From an uncultured Prevotellaceae bacterium (GTDB lineage Bacteria; Bacteroidota; Bacteroidia; Bacteroidales; Bacteroidaceae): a stretch of DNA of 64,000 bases. The notes beneath the pieces are model-generated. The model had not been told where the DNA came from. It made no database searches and worked only from the letters and a program-made list of their open reading frames with translations. Positions within the stretch are counted from its first letter, which is position 1. Each line of letters starts with the position of its first letter. Of this stretch, positions 25,580-34,833 are shown one piece after another. A program made the translations under genes and the position numbers. The stretch covers positions 30,131 to 94,130 of the forward strand of contig OMXS01000014.1 in NCBI GenBank assembly GCA_900315095.1, written 5' to 3'.

Positions 25580-25623
25580 GAAGAACTGGGTGCACAATGC
25601 ATTCCGGTTCTTCTTTTGTTTTT
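25580..25623 (+). terminator. Terminator after the winged-helix gene
   Basis: GAAGAACTGG (25580-25589) pairs with CCGGTTCTTC (25604-25613) with one G-T pair, followed by TTTTGTTTTT. It excludes start codons inside it (for example 25576) for the next gene. Confidence 0.85.
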
Positions 25624-25629
25624 AAGACG

Positions 25630-25965
25630 ATGGCTTCAAATTACGATAATACGATACTTAAAGTTCTCGCAGAGGCAGGAGACACAGGCATGAGCGTGCA
25701 GAAAATAGCGCGTCATGTGTTTAATGCTTCTAATTCGTTCTTTGAACCTGTTGCTTACGATGATGTGCGTCGTTATGTACAGCAATATGTGCTCCGCAAT
25801 TCTAAAGGAACAGATGCTTTGCTTCTGAATAATGGACAACGGGGAACATATAAGATTAATCCTAATTCAGCGCAATCTCAGCAATTAATGCTGATGTTCT
25901 CAGATGATGAAGATGAAGATACTGGGAAATGTGATGATAAAGATCTCTCGTTGTCTTTGTTCTGA
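25630..25965 (+). CDS. Small helix-turn-helix-like protein
   Basis: 111 residues from MASNYDNTILKVLAEAGDTG. The start is set by the terminator just upstream. The N-terminal part suggests a winged helix: TILKVLAEAGDTGMSVQKIA, then HVFNASNSFF and YDDVRRYVQQYVL, with a basic turn and the wing-like QRGTYKINPNSAQSQQL. The C-terminus is very acidic (FSDDEDEDTG). I do not know a named family for it. It lies behind the KA-rich winged-helix gene and 49 bases ahead of menB. Either read-through or an unseen promoter drives it. Confidence 0.7.
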   Translation: MASNYDNTILKVLAEAGDTGMSVQKIARHVFNASNSFFEPVAYDDVRRYVQQYVLRNSKGTDALLLNNGQRGTYKINPNSAQSQQLMLMFSDDEDEDTGKCDDKDLSLSLF

Positions 25966-26014
25966 ACTATTACCTTAACTCGGAAATAATAATATAACTA
26001 AAACTTTAAATACT

Positions 26015-26833
26015 ATGCAAAGAGAATGGAAAACAATAAAGGACTTCAAGGAGATTCTTTTCGAGAAGTATAACCACATTGCGAAGATTACAATCAACCG
26101 TCCTCGTTATCGTAATGCCTTTACTCCATTGACAACACTTGAGTTGTCGCAGGCTTTCAGTTATTGCCGTGAATCGTCAGACATTCGTGTAGTTATACTT
26201 ACAGGAGCAGGAGATAAGGCTTTCTGCTCAGGAGGCGACATGCATGTAAAAGGTCGTGGCGGTTATATTGACGAACAAGGAATGCCTCGTTTGAGCGTCC
26301 TTGATGTGCAGATGCAGATACGCCGGCTTCCAAAGCCTGTAATTGCAATGGTTAATGGATATGCTATTGGAGGCGGTCACGTTCTTCATGTTGTTTGTGA
26401 CCTTACCATAGCATCTGAGAATGCTATCTTCGGACAGACAGGTCCTAAAGTCGGATCTTTTGATGCAGGTTTCGGCTCAAGTTATCTTGCAAGAATTGTT
26501 GGCCAAAAGAAAGCTCGTGAGATATGGTTCCTTTGCAAACAGTATGATGCTCAAGAGGCAGAGCGCATGGGACTTGTCAATAAAGTGGTTCCTTTTGATC
26601 AACTTGAAGACACTTGTGTAGAATGGGCAGAGATTATGATGGAGCGTTCGCCACTTGCATTACGCATGATTAAGGCAGGACTTAATGCCGAACTTGATGG
26701 TCAGGCAGGCATACAGGAACTTGCGGGTGATGCAACTATGCTTTACTATACTATGGATGAAGCCCAAGAAGGAGGCAAGGCATTCCTGGAAAAGCGCAAG
26801 CCCGATTTCGAGAAGTATCCATATTTCCCATAA
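26015..26833 (+). CDS. menB: 1,4-dihydroxy-2-naphthoyl-CoA synthase
   Basis: 272 residues, a crotonase-fold enzyme of menaquinone synthesis that cyclises o-succinylbenzoyl-CoA. Visible features: [20 protein letters not shown], the oxyanion-hole segment [40 protein letters not shown], the catalytic-Asp region [20 protein letters not shown], and the MenB-specific C-terminus [13 protein letters not shown]. The VGSFDAG motif distinguishes MenB from other crotonases. menC follows after 31 bases, so the two probably share a transcript. Neither menD, menF nor menE is adjacent. Confidence 0.97.
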   Translation: MQREWKTIKDFKEILFEKYNHIAKITINRPRYRNAFTPLTTLELSQAFSYCRESSDIRVVILTGAGDKAFCSGGDMHVKGRGGYIDEQGMPRLSVLDVQMQIRRLPKPVIAMVNGYAIGGGHVLHVVCDLTIASENAIFGQTGPKVGSFDAGFGSSYLARIVGQKKAREIWFLCKQYDAQEAERMGLVNKVVPFDQLEDTCVEWAEIMMERSPLALRMIKAGLNAELDGQAGIQELAGDATMLYYTMDEAQEGGKAFLEKRKPDFEKYPYFP

Positions 26834-26864
26834 GAAGCGTCTTAATCGATTTAATTCAAGTAGT

Positions 26865-27884
26865 ATGCGATTTGAGATAAAGGAGAAAACGTTACACTTT
26901 AAACAACCAGCAGGCACTTCGCGAGGTGTTTATACTACGCGCCGTTCATGGTTTGTCACGTTGAGAGACGATGAGGGAAATCGCGGAGTGGGAGAGTGCG
27001 CCCCGTTGCCAAACCTCTCTTGTGACGACATTCCTGAATATTACAATATACTCTATGGTTTTGCCAAGAGCTTGTGTGATAATGGCGAACTTTCAATAAA
27101 TGATTTAAGGCATTATCCTTCCATGTTGTTTGGTCTTGAAACGGCATTGATGTCTTTATGCCCTAATAATCATCACTTGTTCGACACTCCGTTTGCTAAA
27201 GGCAAGGAAGGTATTCCCATTAATGGACTCGTATGGATGGGCAGTTACGAGGAAATGCTGCCACGTATGGAAGAGAAACTAAGGCTTGGTTTTAGATGTG
27301 TGAAGATAAAGATAGGTGCTATTGATTTTGATGATGAGTTAAGGTTGTTGTCCCTCATACGCAAACGTTTCTCAAAAGAAACTATCGAATTGCGAGTAGA
27401 TGCAAATGGCGCATTTGCCCCTTCAGAAGCACTTAAGAAGATTGAACAATTGTCACGTTATGATATACATTCAATCGAACAACCGATAAAACAAGGTCAA
27501 TGGGAGGCTATGTCAAGGCTTTGTAAAAGTGCATCCCTGCCTATCGCACTTGACGAGGAACTTATTGGTATTAATGATATAGAAAAGAAGGAAGAGCTGC
27601 TTGATGTTATACGTCCTCAATATATTGTTCTTAAACCATCCCTTCATGGTGGTATGGTGGGCACGCGAGAGTGGATAAAGCTTGCAGAACAACGAGGCAT
27701 TGGCTCATGGATTACAAGCGCACTTGAAAGTAATGTCGGTCTTAATGCTATTGCTCTTCTTTGTGCAGATGTTTATGGTCCTAAGATAACATTTCCGCAA
27801 GGACTTGGTACAGGACAACTGTTCACCGACAATATTCCGATGCCTTTGAAGATATGCGGCGATGAATTGTGGATTAGCGAGTGA
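26865..27884 (+). CDS. menC: o-Succinylbenzoate synthase
   Basis: 339 residues of the enolase superfamily (muconate-lactonising type), which dehydrates SHCHC to o-succinylbenzoate. Catalytic residues can be read: the KxK pair in CVKIKIG, metal ligands in RVDANGAF, SIEQPI and ALDEE, and the second-strand Lys in IVLKPSLHGG. SALESNVGLNAIA is the C-terminal barrel signature. ATG 26865 is chosen because upstream codons overlap menB. A dipeptide-epimerase function is the main alternative; placement behind menB favours MenC strongly. Confidence 0.94.
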   Translation: MRFEIKEKTLHFKQPAGTSRGVYTTRRSWFVTLRDDEGNRGVGECAPLPNLSCDDIPEYYNILYGFAKSLCDNGELSINDLRHYPSMLFGLETALMSLCPNNHHLFDTPFAKGKEGIPINGLVWMGSYEEMLPRMEEKLRLGFRCVKIKIGAIDFDDELRLLSLIRKRFSKETIELRVDANGAFAPSEALKKIEQLSRYDIHSIEQPIKQGQWEAMSRLCKSASLPIALDEELIGINDIEKKEELLDVIRPQYIVLKPSLHGGMVGTREWIKLAEQRGIGSWITSALESNVGLNAIALLCADVYGPKITFPQGLGTGQLFTDNIPMPLKICGDELWISE

Positions 27885-27903
27885 TAATGTAACATTAGGA
27901 CAG

Positions 27904-28281
27904 ATGGAGATATTTAACAAGAAACTATTTGGTCAGGCCATCCGATTTTGTATTGTAGGAGTTATGGCCGTTGCGATTCATTATGCTATTTATCTACTGT
28001 TAAAACAGTGGATGGTTCATGTGGTTGCTTTCGCAATAGGATACTTCATTAGTTTTATTGCTAATTTCTTCATGACCGCAAAGTTCACATTCAAGAAGGA
28101 TGCGACAACAAAAAAAGGAGTGGGCTTTTTAGGTGCCCATATCATTAATTTCATCCTTCAGACATCTTTGCTTCAACTGTTCTTGTGGTTAGGAGTTAAC
28201 GAGAATTTTGCCCCGATACCGGTTTATTGTATTGCTGTTCCCGTTAACTTCATGCTTGTGAGGTTTGTCTTTAGAAAGTAA
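27904..28281 (+). CDS. GtrA family membrane protein
   Basis: 125 residues with four TM helices: FCIVGVMAVAIHYAIYLLL, VVAFAIGYFISFIANFFMT, GFLGAHIINFILQTSLLQLF and PVYCIAVPVNFMLVRFVF. The GYFISFIANFFM segment followed by a basic KFTFKK stretch is the GtrA signature. GtrA proteins help move polyprenyl-linked sugars or act with glycosyltransferases on the envelope. It lies 19 bases after menC, in place of the menE acyl-CoA ligase found there in some relatives. Link to menaquinone synthesis is positional only. Confidence 0.88.
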   Translation: MEIFNKKLFGQAIRFCIVGVMAVAIHYAIYLLLKQWMVHVVAFAIGYFISFIANFFMTAKFTFKKDATTKKGVGFLGAHIINFILQTSLLQLFLWLGVNENFAPIPVYCIAVPVNFMLVRFVFRK

Positions 28282-28332
28282 AAGACCATGTTTCGTAGAG
28301 TGATTAGGGTATAATCGCTATCTCATAGATGC

Positions 28333-28373
28333 CAAAACGCGTAATGATTAGGCCTTAATCACTACGCGTTTTG
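28333..28373. terminator. Bidirectional terminator between gtrA and hisB
   Basis: CAAAACGCGTA (28333-28343) pairs with TACGCGTTTTG (28363-28373); the loop holds a second TGATTA/TAATCA pair. A similar but weaker TGATTAGG...ATAATC palindrome lies just upstream at 28297-28315. Confidence 0.8.
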
Positions 28374-28397
28374 ATATATATAGCATACCTGCTGGTA

Positions 28398-29465
28398 TTA
28401 TAGCATGCCTTTAGTTGATGGCAACTGGAAATGATTAACATCACGACGTACCGCCATCTTTAACGCTCTTGCCAATGCTTTGAATATTCCTTCAATCTTA
28501 TGATGCTCGTTTGTGCCCTCAGCCTTAATGTTGAGATTCATTCGGGCAGAATCTGAAAGACTCTTGAAGAAATGTAGGAACATCTCTGTTGGCATTTCGC
28601 CAATGCGCTCACGATGGAACTCTGCATCCCACACCAGCCACGGTCGACCGCCGAAATCGAGTGCCACTTGGCAAAGACAGTCGTCCATAGGCAAACAATA
28701 TCCATATCTCTCTATTCCTCTTTTGTCTCCCAGCGCTTTGCTTATGCATTCGCCGAGAGCAAGTGCCGTGTCTTCTATTGTGTGATGTTCATCCACATTC
28801 AAATCTCCATTCACTTTAATGTCAAGGTCAATCATTCCGTGACGTGCAATTTGCTCTAGCATGTGGTCAAAGAATCCTAGACCTGTAGAGATGTTACTCT
28901 TTCCATTACCGTCAAGATTCAGCGAGATGTCTATATCCGTCTCGGCGGTTGTGCGTTTCACGCTTGCTTTGCGTTCGCCAGCAAATACAATCTCTGCAAT
29001 CTTGTCCCAAGTCATGTTGTCACCAAGAATCAATGACTTGGCGCCAAGGTTTTGTGCTAACTGCCTGTCGGTTTCTCGGTCGCCAATAACATAGCTTTCT
29101 GCCATGTTATATTCAGGATTGTTTATGTAATTGACTAACATTCCGATACCTGGTTTGCGGTTTGGGTGGTTGTCCTCGGGGAAATGACGGTCAATCAGTT
29201 GGTCCGCAAACTTTATTCCTTCGCCTTCAAGCGTCTTAATGATGAAATTATGCACCGGCCAGAATGTGTCTTCTGGGAACGACGGAGTGCCAAGTCCATC
29301 CTGGTTGCTAACCATTATAAGTTCGTAGTCGGTATGTTTGCTTATAAAAGAAAGTGCACCAATAGCGCCTTCTACAAACTCCAGTTTCTCAAAAGAATCT
29401 ATTTGCTCGTCGGCAGGTTCCTTGATAAGCGTGCCGTCACGGTCAATCATTAATAGCTTTTTCAT
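28398..29465 (-). CDS. hisB: Bifunctional histidinol-phosphatase / imidazoleglycerol-phosphate dehydratase
   Basis: 355 residues. Residues 1-165 are a HAD-type histidinol-phosphatase with the nucleophile motif DRDGTLI and VIGDRETD. Residues about 170-355 are IGPD, with metal motifs [29 protein letters not shown] and [16 protein letters not shown]. The two act at steps 8 and 6 of histidine synthesis. The zinc loop of E. coli HisB-N, which holds three Cys and a His, is here [12 protein letters not shown] with no Cys. No other his genes are nearby. The start overlaps the preceding membrane-protein gene by 23 bases, suggesting translational coupling. Confidence 0.95.
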   Translation of the reverse strand: MKKLLMIDRDGTLIKEPADEQIDSFEKLEFVEGAIGALSFISKHTDYELIMVSNQDGLGTPSFPEDTFWPVHNFIIKTLEGEGIKFADQLIDRHFPEDNHPNRKPGIGMLVNYINNPEYNMAESYVIGDRETDRQLAQNLGAKSLILGDNMTWDKIAEIVFAGERKASVKRTTAETDIDISLNLDGNGKSNISTGLGFFDHMLEQIARHGMIDLDIKVNGDLNVDEHHTIEDTALALGECISKALGDKRGIERYGYCLPMDDCLCQVALDFGGRPWLVWDAEFHRERIGEMPTEMFLHFFKSLSDSARMNLNIKAEGTNEHHKIEGIFKALARALKMAVRRDVNHFQLPSTKGML

Positions 29466-30315
29466 ATTCCTTTATTCTTGTTGTTATAGAACCATATTGA
29501 TAGTAAATGCAGAAGAACTGCCATAACCATATGAATGAACATGCAATTGTGGCAATAAAGGCGGCGAGGAATATTAACAAAGGTTGGGTTGCTGGCATTC
29601 CTGAAGGATCGCCAAGGTATATGCCAAGCGCATCTTGCATGCTTGCCATTACAATTACACCGAGAGGAGCGGCAAGAAGCGATGCCAACAGCATGCTGAT
29701 AAGCATTACCACGAAGACGGTTAGGAACAAGCGCCAGAAGTGACGCAAGCCAATGAGATAGTTCTTTCCAAACACACTACCCAGTTTCAAGTCGTCTTCG
29801 GCAAGATATCTCATACCGCTGTAGCATACCGGAAGCATAATTATCATTCCGAGCAGCATTAAACCGAAGGCGATAAGTATGTGTATGTATAGCACTCCAA
29901 TATTCCAGATTAAAACGAGAGATATGCTGATGGCATAATAAACTATCAAGAAAGCGATGTAAATGAGCGCAAATAATAATGCAAGGCGCAATGCCCTCAT
30001 GATGTTTGGTTTTGTCTTCTGTTCTTTCAATGCTGCCATGATGCTGCCGGAAGCACATGCGTAAAGGAATATCTCGGCAATCACAGCCACGAAAGCAATG
30101 CCCCATAGCACCAAAGTCGTGGTGGGATTCTTCTCTGACATTATCATCGTGCATGCACTATATACGATGCCAGATGCCACAGCAAATCCAATGACCCACG
30201 GCCACAAGCGTCGCATCCATAGTTTCATGTTCTGGGACAACAACCTATAAGCAGTTGCCGTGATAGCCGAAAGGCTTCGGCTTTTCATGTGGTTCTCTAT
30301 TTTCAGTTTGTTCAT
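29443..30315 (-). CDS. Uncharacterised multi-pass membrane protein
   Basis: 290 residues from [20 protein letters not shown]; the next Met (MKSRS) is an alternative. Six hydrophobic stretches are visible, among them [100 protein letters not shown] and [21 protein letters not shown] do not recognise a named family. It lies 25 bases after feoB and runs 23 bases into hisB, so it is a middle gene of a leftward unit feoB, this gene, hisB. Confidence 0.8.
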   Translation of the reverse strand: MNKLKIENHMKSRSLSAITATAYRLLSQNMKLWMRRLWPWVIGFAVASGIVYSACTMIMSEKNPTTTLVLWGIAFVAVIAEIFLYACASGSIMAALKEQKTKPNIMRALRLALLFALIYIAFLIVYYAISISLVLIWNIGVLYIHILIAFGLMLLGMIIMLPVCYSGMRYLAEDDLKLGSVFGKNYLIGLRHFWRLFLTVFVVMLISMLLASLLAAPLGVIVMASMQDALGIYLGDPSGMPATQPLLIFLAAFIATIACSFIWLWQFFCIYYQYGSITTRIKEYEKAIND

Positions 30316-30340
30316 AATGTTTTTGTAATTATTATCTTGT

Positions 30341-32740
30341 TTAGAATCCAATGGCTTTTCCCGCTTGATAAACTATTGCAGAGACAATCCAAGCCAGTCC
30401 AGTAGTGTAACATGCGGTGAAAAGTGCCCATTTCCATGAACCAGTTTCACCTTTTATTGCCGCAATCGTTGCGATGCACGGGAAATAGATGAGCACGAAG
30501 AGCAGATAGGCAAAGGCAATGAGCGGAGTGATGCCGTCTGCCGTCATCTTTTGCCTAAGGTTAGCGTACCTTTCACTTTGGTCTTCAATAGTGTCGTCGG
30601 CAACTTCCTCATCATTGGCATACAGCACTCCCATAGTGGAAGCAACGATTTCCTTAGCGCCAACGCCAGCAATTAGAGACACATCCAGTTTCCAGTCAAA
30701 CCCCTGTGGTCTGAACACAGGTTCTATGGTCTTTCCAATCCTTCCTATATAACTTTGCTCTTGTTGCTCCTGTTGTGGCAGAGAGTCGTCGTGAGGGAAG
30801 TATCCCAACGCCCAAACGATGATACTTGCCACGAGGATAATGCCTCCCATCTTCTTCAGGTATTGCTTTCCTTTTTCCCAGGTATGTCTGCCAATGGCTT
30901 TAGCAGTAGGGAAACGGTAGGGCGGCAACTCCATTACAAAGGGCGTGTCTTCACCTTTGATTAGGAATTTGCTGAACACTCGGCTCATCAGCACAGCCAG
31001 AATGATACCTATTGAATATAGCAGAATCATTATAGGTGTCTGATATTTCACGGCGGAGAATGTTCCCACTATCATAATATAAATAGGTAAGCGGGCGGAA
31101 CAACTCATCAATGGAAGCACGAGCATAGTGATCAGCCTTGAGCGTCTGCTTTCAATAGTCCTTGTGGCCATAACTGCTGGCACGTTACATCCGAATCCCA
31201 TAATCAACGGAATGAATGATTTGCCGTGAACGCCCATACTATGCATCAACTTGTCCATAATGAAAGCGGCGCGCGCCATGTATCCAGAATCCTCCATAAA
31301 GGAGATGAACATATAGAGGATAAGTATCTGCGGGAGGAATATAATCACCGACCCTACACCAGCAATAGCGCCATCAACAATCATCGCACGCAGCGGTCCT
31401 TCGGGCATAATGCCGTTAAGCCAGTCGGAAAGTGCGCCGACTCCTGCATCAATCCAGTCCATCGGGTATTGTCCGATGTTGAATGTCACGAAGAACATGA
31501 AGAATATAAGCAGGAAGAATAACGGGAATCCAAGCCACTTATGCGTGACTAAAGCGTCAATCTTGTGTGTAATCTTGTAGTTGTCGGTATCTTTTCCTGT
31601 TGCATATCCAATTTCTTTCAGCGCTCCATGAATGAAACCATATTTAGCATCCATCACGGCCGTTTCAGAATCTTCGTGCGTTTCCTCTTTCAATCGCTCT
31701 GCCGCATCGTCACGATGCTTTATTATCTCGTCGTAGTCGGGCAGTTTACTAATGGCATTCTCAATCTCCTTGTCGTGCTCGAGCAATTTTATGGCAAGAT
31801 AGCGCGTGGAGAATTGACGTCTCACCTCCCTGTATTGCTTAAGGTGCTCCTGCATTTCGGCTATTGCATTCTCGATGTAGGTGCCGTGATTGATGTGTAT
31901 ATGTCGAACAGGAGTTTTCTTATAGGTTCCCTCATACACCTGAATTATGGTGGTGAATAGCTCTTCAACGCCGTCGCCCGACTTGAATACAGTAGGCACA
32001 AGCGGGAATCCGAGCAACTCACTCAGCTTATTGCTATCGAGCCTGTCGCCTCTTGTTTCAATCTCGTCATACATATTGAGCGCACCCACCATAAGAATGT
32101 TCATATCAATGAGTTGCGTTGTCAAGTATAAGTTTCGCTCGAGGTTGCTCGTGTCGATAACATTCAGTACGATATCAGGCGTTTTTTCAACTATTTGCTT
32201 TCTCACATAAAGTTCCTCTGGGGAATATGCTGAGAGTGAATAAGTGCCTGGCAGGTCAACGAGATTGAACTTGTAACCTTTGAAAATGGCAACTCCTTCC
32301 TTAGCATCTACGGTTACTCCAGAGTAGTTTCCGACTCTCTCATGCGCTCCGCTGGCAAAGTTGAAAAGCGAAGTCTTGCCGCAATTCGGGTTGCCTACAA
32401 GCGCCACGTTTATCTCACGATGTTTTTCAAGCGCTTGCGAGTGATACTTTACCTTGTCGCTACCTATTGTCAGGTGTCCTTCTTCTACATCATAATTCTC
32501 GTGGGGCATCTCGCTTAAGGTCTTGACCACCTCAACCTGGGCGGCTTCGGTATGTCTCAATGAGATTTCATAACCCATAATCTTGTATTTGACTGGGTCT
32601 TTTAGAGGGGCATTGACCAACACCTCAACGGTCTTCCCCTTGATGAATCCCATCTCAATGATACGTTTTCGGAATCCTCCATGTCCGGATACCTTAACGA
32701 TAATTCCTTTTTCGCCTGTCTTTAACTCTGATAATTGCAT
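30341..32740 (-). CDS. feoB: Ferrous iron transporter, fused FeoA-FeoB
   Basis: 799 residues. Residues 1-75 are a FeoA SH3-like domain (LKTGEKGIIVKVSGHGGFRK). From about 110 the G-domain follows: G1 GNPNCGKTSLFN, G2 area with VGNYSGVTVD, G3 DLPGTYSLSAYSPEE and a G4-like ALNMYDE. A GDI helix region reaches about 375, and the membrane part spans 390-799 with two gate repeats, including SCSARLPIYIMIVGTFS and FIPLIMGFGCNVPAVMATRT, whose Cys residues line the path. GAKEIVASTMGVLY follows late. It imports Fe(II) across the inner membrane. Fusion of FeoA to FeoB is common in Bacteroidota. Confidence 0.96.
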   Translation of the reverse strand: MQLSELKTGEKGIIVKVSGHGGFRKRIIEMGFIKGKTVEVLVNAPLKDPVKYKIMGYEISLRHTEAAQVEVVKTLSEMPHENYDVEEGHLTIGSDKVKYHSQALEKHREINVALVGNPNCGKTSLFNFASGAHERVGNYSGVTVDAKEGVAIFKGYKFNLVDLPGTYSLSAYSPEELYVRKQIVEKTPDIVLNVIDTSNLERNLYLTTQLIDMNILMVGALNMYDEIETRGDRLDSNKLSELLGFPLVPTVFKSGDGVEELFTTIIQVYEGTYKKTPVRHIHINHGTYIENAIAEMQEHLKQYREVRRQFSTRYLAIKLLEHDKEIENAISKLPDYDEIIKHRDDAAERLKEETHEDSETAVMDAKYGFIHGALKEIGYATGKDTDNYKITHKIDALVTHKWLGFPLFFLLIFFMFFVTFNIGQYPMDWIDAGVGALSDWLNGIMPEGPLRAMIVDGAIAGVGSVIIFLPQILILYMFISFMEDSGYMARAAFIMDKLMHSMGVHGKSFIPLIMGFGCNVPAVMATRTIESRRSRLITMLVLPLMSCSARLPIYIMIVGTFSAVKYQTPIMILLYSIGIILAVLMSRVFSKFLIKGEDTPFVMELPPYRFPTAKAIGRHTWEKGKQYLKKMGGIILVASIIVWALGYFPHDDSLPQQEQQEQSYIGRIGKTIEPVFRPQGFDWKLDVSLIAGVGAKEIVASTMGVLYANDEEVADDTIEDQSERYANLRQKMTADGITPLIAFAYLLFVLIYFPCIATIAAIKGETGSWKWALFTACYTTGLAWIVSAIVYQAGKAIGF

Positions 32741-32761
32741 AATAATTTGGGTTTAATCATG

Positions 32762-32769
32762 CAAAGTTA
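32762..32769 (-). promoter_or_regulatory. -7 box for the feoB operon
   Basis: The minus strand reads TAACTTTG, 21 bases ahead of the ATG at 32740. The -33 region is a poor match. No obvious Fur-box palindrome was recognised here. Confidence 0.5.
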
Positions 32770-32811
32770 CGTATTAATAGCGAGATTGCGTTTGTTTCTT
32801 TATTAAAATAC

Positions 32812-33567
32812 CTACAAATTATGAGTCGTGAGGAAGGTTTCTGCACGTTTCAAATCATCAGGTGTGTCGATGCCTATGGTCTCAGCATCGGTAATGCCAA
32901 CCTTGATTGTGTAGCCGTTCTGGAGCCACCGCAATTGCTCAAGACTTTCCGCAATTTCGAGTGAAGATTGTGGAAGTGAGGTTATCTCTTGAAGCACTTC
33001 TCTGCGATAGGCATAAAGTCCGATATGCTTAAGGAACGGGAATGATTTCAGCCATTCGGCCTTCTCCTTTCCTCTAATGAAAGGAATGATGCTTCGGCTG
33101 AAGTACATAGCGCGACTATTGTTGTCTACTACAATCTTCGGAGAGTTGGGATTGAGCAGCATTTCGAAGTCTTGTTCTTCTGTAAAAGGTTTTCCGAGGG
33201 TCGCTATTTGTGTGCTCTCGTCGTCGAAACAACGGCATACTGTCTCTATCTGCTCGGGCAGAATGAATGGCTCGTCGCCCTGAACGTTGATAATAACGTC
33301 GGCATCTGTGCCCAGTTTTTCAGCCGCCTCCTTTATTCTGTCGGTACCGCTCTTGTGGTTAGAGGATGTCATTACCGCCTTTCCTCCAAAACTTTCGACT
33401 GTGCCGAATATGCGCTCGTCGTCTGTGGCGACATAAACCTCGCCGAGAGTCTTGTTCACTTGCTCGTAAACTCTTTGTATGATAGGTTTGCCTCCCAGCA
33501 TAGCGAGCGGCTTGCCTGGGAACCTTGTCGACGCGTAACGTGCCGGTATAATAGCGATAAACTTCAT
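32812..33567 (-). CDS. kdsB: 3-Deoxy-manno-octulosonate cytidylyltransferase
   Basis: 251 residues; activates Kdo as CMP-Kdo for lipid A-core assembly. The N-terminus FIAIIPARYASTRFPGKPLA is the nucleotide-binding signature. INVQGDEPFI carries the metal-binding Asp, and HIGLYAYRREVL plus LEQLRWLQNGYTIKV are further family blocks. Full length, with a divergent promoter facing the MORN-protein gene. Alone among LPS genes in the window. Confidence 0.97.
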   Translation of the reverse strand: MKFIAIIPARYASTRFPGKPLAMLGGKPIIQRVYEQVNKTLGEVYVATDDERIFGTVESFGGKAVMTSSNHKSGTDRIKEAAEKLGTDADVIINVQGDEPFILPEQIETVCRCFDDESTQIATLGKPFTEEQDFEMLLNPNSPKIVVDNNSRAMYFSRSIIPFIRGKEKAEWLKSFPFLKHIGLYAYRREVLQEITSLPQSSLEIAESLEQLRWLQNGYTIKVGITDAETIGIDTPDDLKRAETFLTTHNL

Positions 33568-33605
33568 AATGCAGATTTTAAAAGAATGCGTTCAGTTTAA
33601 TGGTG

Positions 33606-33613
33606 CAAAGATA
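33606..33613 (-). promoter_or_regulatory. -7 box for kdsB
   Basis: The minus strand reads TATCTTTG, 38 bases ahead of the ATG at 33567; the -33 position has only an A/T run. Confidence 0.5.
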
Positions 33614-33663
33614 ATTAAAAAAATAAAATAAGAAAAAAGTATTCTGAATTTACGTCGTTTTCT

Positions 33664-33694
33664 TTTGTTATATTATGACATTTTTATAAATTTG
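33664..33694 (+). promoter_or_regulatory. Consensus promoter for the MORN-repeat gene
   Basis: TTTG (33664-33667), exactly 19 bases, then TAAATTTG (33687-33694). The ATG at 33723 follows 28 bases later. Confidence 0.8.
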
Positions 33695-33722
33695 CGTCTT
33701 GAAACAATATATTTAATGCGTA

Positions 33723-34826
33723 ATGAAGAAATTAATACTGGCATTTGCACTTGCTTTACCGCTCGTTTCTAATGCCCAAAAGATAACACTCGGTTCTTGT
33801 ACAATGAAAGATGGCGCCATATATAAAGGCGAAATGTCTGGTGGAAAACCTAACGGGAAAGGAACGGCGACATACAAGAACGGCGACATCTACGAAGGAG
33901 AGTTTGTTAAGGGAAAACGTCAGGGCGAGGGAACTTACACCTTTTCTGATGGCGGAAAGTATGAAGGACAATGGTTTCAGGACCAGCAACATGGTCAAGG
34001 AACGCTATACGACCCCGATAATAATAAATATGTAGGTCTTTGGTATCGCGACTATCAGGAAGGACACGGCGTGAAATACTATTATAACGGCGACGTCTAT
34101 GATGGCGAATGGTATCATGACAACCGTCAGGGTTACGGAAAGTACACCTTTGCAAGTGGTGCCTACTATTCTGGCGAATGGAAAAACGACATGCGTGACG
34201 GCACGGGTAAGTTCGACTGGGGTGACGGCTCTTCTTACGATGGCGCTTGGCTTGCCAACCAGATGAATGGCAAGGGCACTTTCAAATATGCTTCTGGCGA
34301 CTCTTATACCGGCGACTTCAAGGACGGAAAGATGCACGGCAAAGGCATCTACCGCTTCCAGAACGGCGATGTTTACGAAGGAGTCTACTTTAATGGCGAG
34401 CGTACTGGCGACGGCATATTCCGCTATGCTTCGGGTGATGTTTATACAGGCCATTTCGTACAGGGCGAGAAAGACGGAATGGGAACATTGAAGTGGCAGA
34501 ACGGCGACGTTTATGTAGGCCAATGGAAGAATGACCAAGAGAACGGCCAGGGCAAGCTTACGAAGAAAGAAGGCGATGTTTTTGAGGGCAACTTCAAGAA
34601 CGGCAACGTTGAGGGCGAAGTGATTATACACTACGCTAACGGCAGTAAGTTCCGCGGAGTTTACAAGAACGGCAAGCGCAACGGCAAGGCCATAGAGGTG
34701 GACAAGGCAGGAAACCGCTTCGAAGGCAGTTACAACGACGACGTCAGAGACGGCAAGTATGTTGAGAAAGACCGCAATGGCAACATCGTAAGCGAGGGAA
34801 CATACGTTAGAGGACGCAAACAATGA
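33723..34826 (+). CDS. Secreted MORN-repeat protein
   Basis: 367 residues with a signal peptide ending near SNAQ. From about residue 33 the protein is made of 14 consecutive 23-residue MORN-type repeats with almost no interruption: the unit reads like DIYEGEFVKGKRQGEGTYTF plus three residues. The first eleven keep the YxGxW/F...G.G.. pattern; the last three lose the second glycine pair (EGEVIIHYANG, NGKAIEVDKAG, DGKYVEKDRNG). Repeats form an extended beta-hairpin sheet. MORN repeats in eukaryotes bind lipids or serve as scaffolds; in bacteria the role is unclear. The export signal would place it in the periplasm or at the surface. The YhcH-like gene starts 7 bases after its stop. Confidence 0.93.
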   Translation: MKKLILAFALALPLVSNAQKITLGSCTMKDGAIYKGEMSGGKPNGKGTATYKNGDIYEGEFVKGKRQGEGTYTFSDGGKYEGQWFQDQQHGQGTLYDPDNNKYVGLWYRDYQEGHGVKYYYNGDVYDGEWYHDNRQGYGKYTFASGAYYSGEWKNDMRDGTGKFDWGDGSSYDGAWLANQMNGKGTFKYASGDSYTGDFKDGKMHGKGIYRFQNGDVYEGVYFNGERTGDGIFRYASGDVYTGHFVQGEKDGMGTLKWQNGDVYVGQWKNDQENGQGKLTKKEGDVFEGNFKNGNVEGEVIIHYANGSKFRGVYKNGKRNGKAIEVDKAGNRFEGSYNDDVRDGKYVEKDRNGNIVSEGTYVRGRKQ

Positions 34827-34833
34827 TAATATT

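Noticed and set aside
32741-32811. Fur box before feoB
   Set aside because: No convincing palindrome of the expected form was found in the short spacer.
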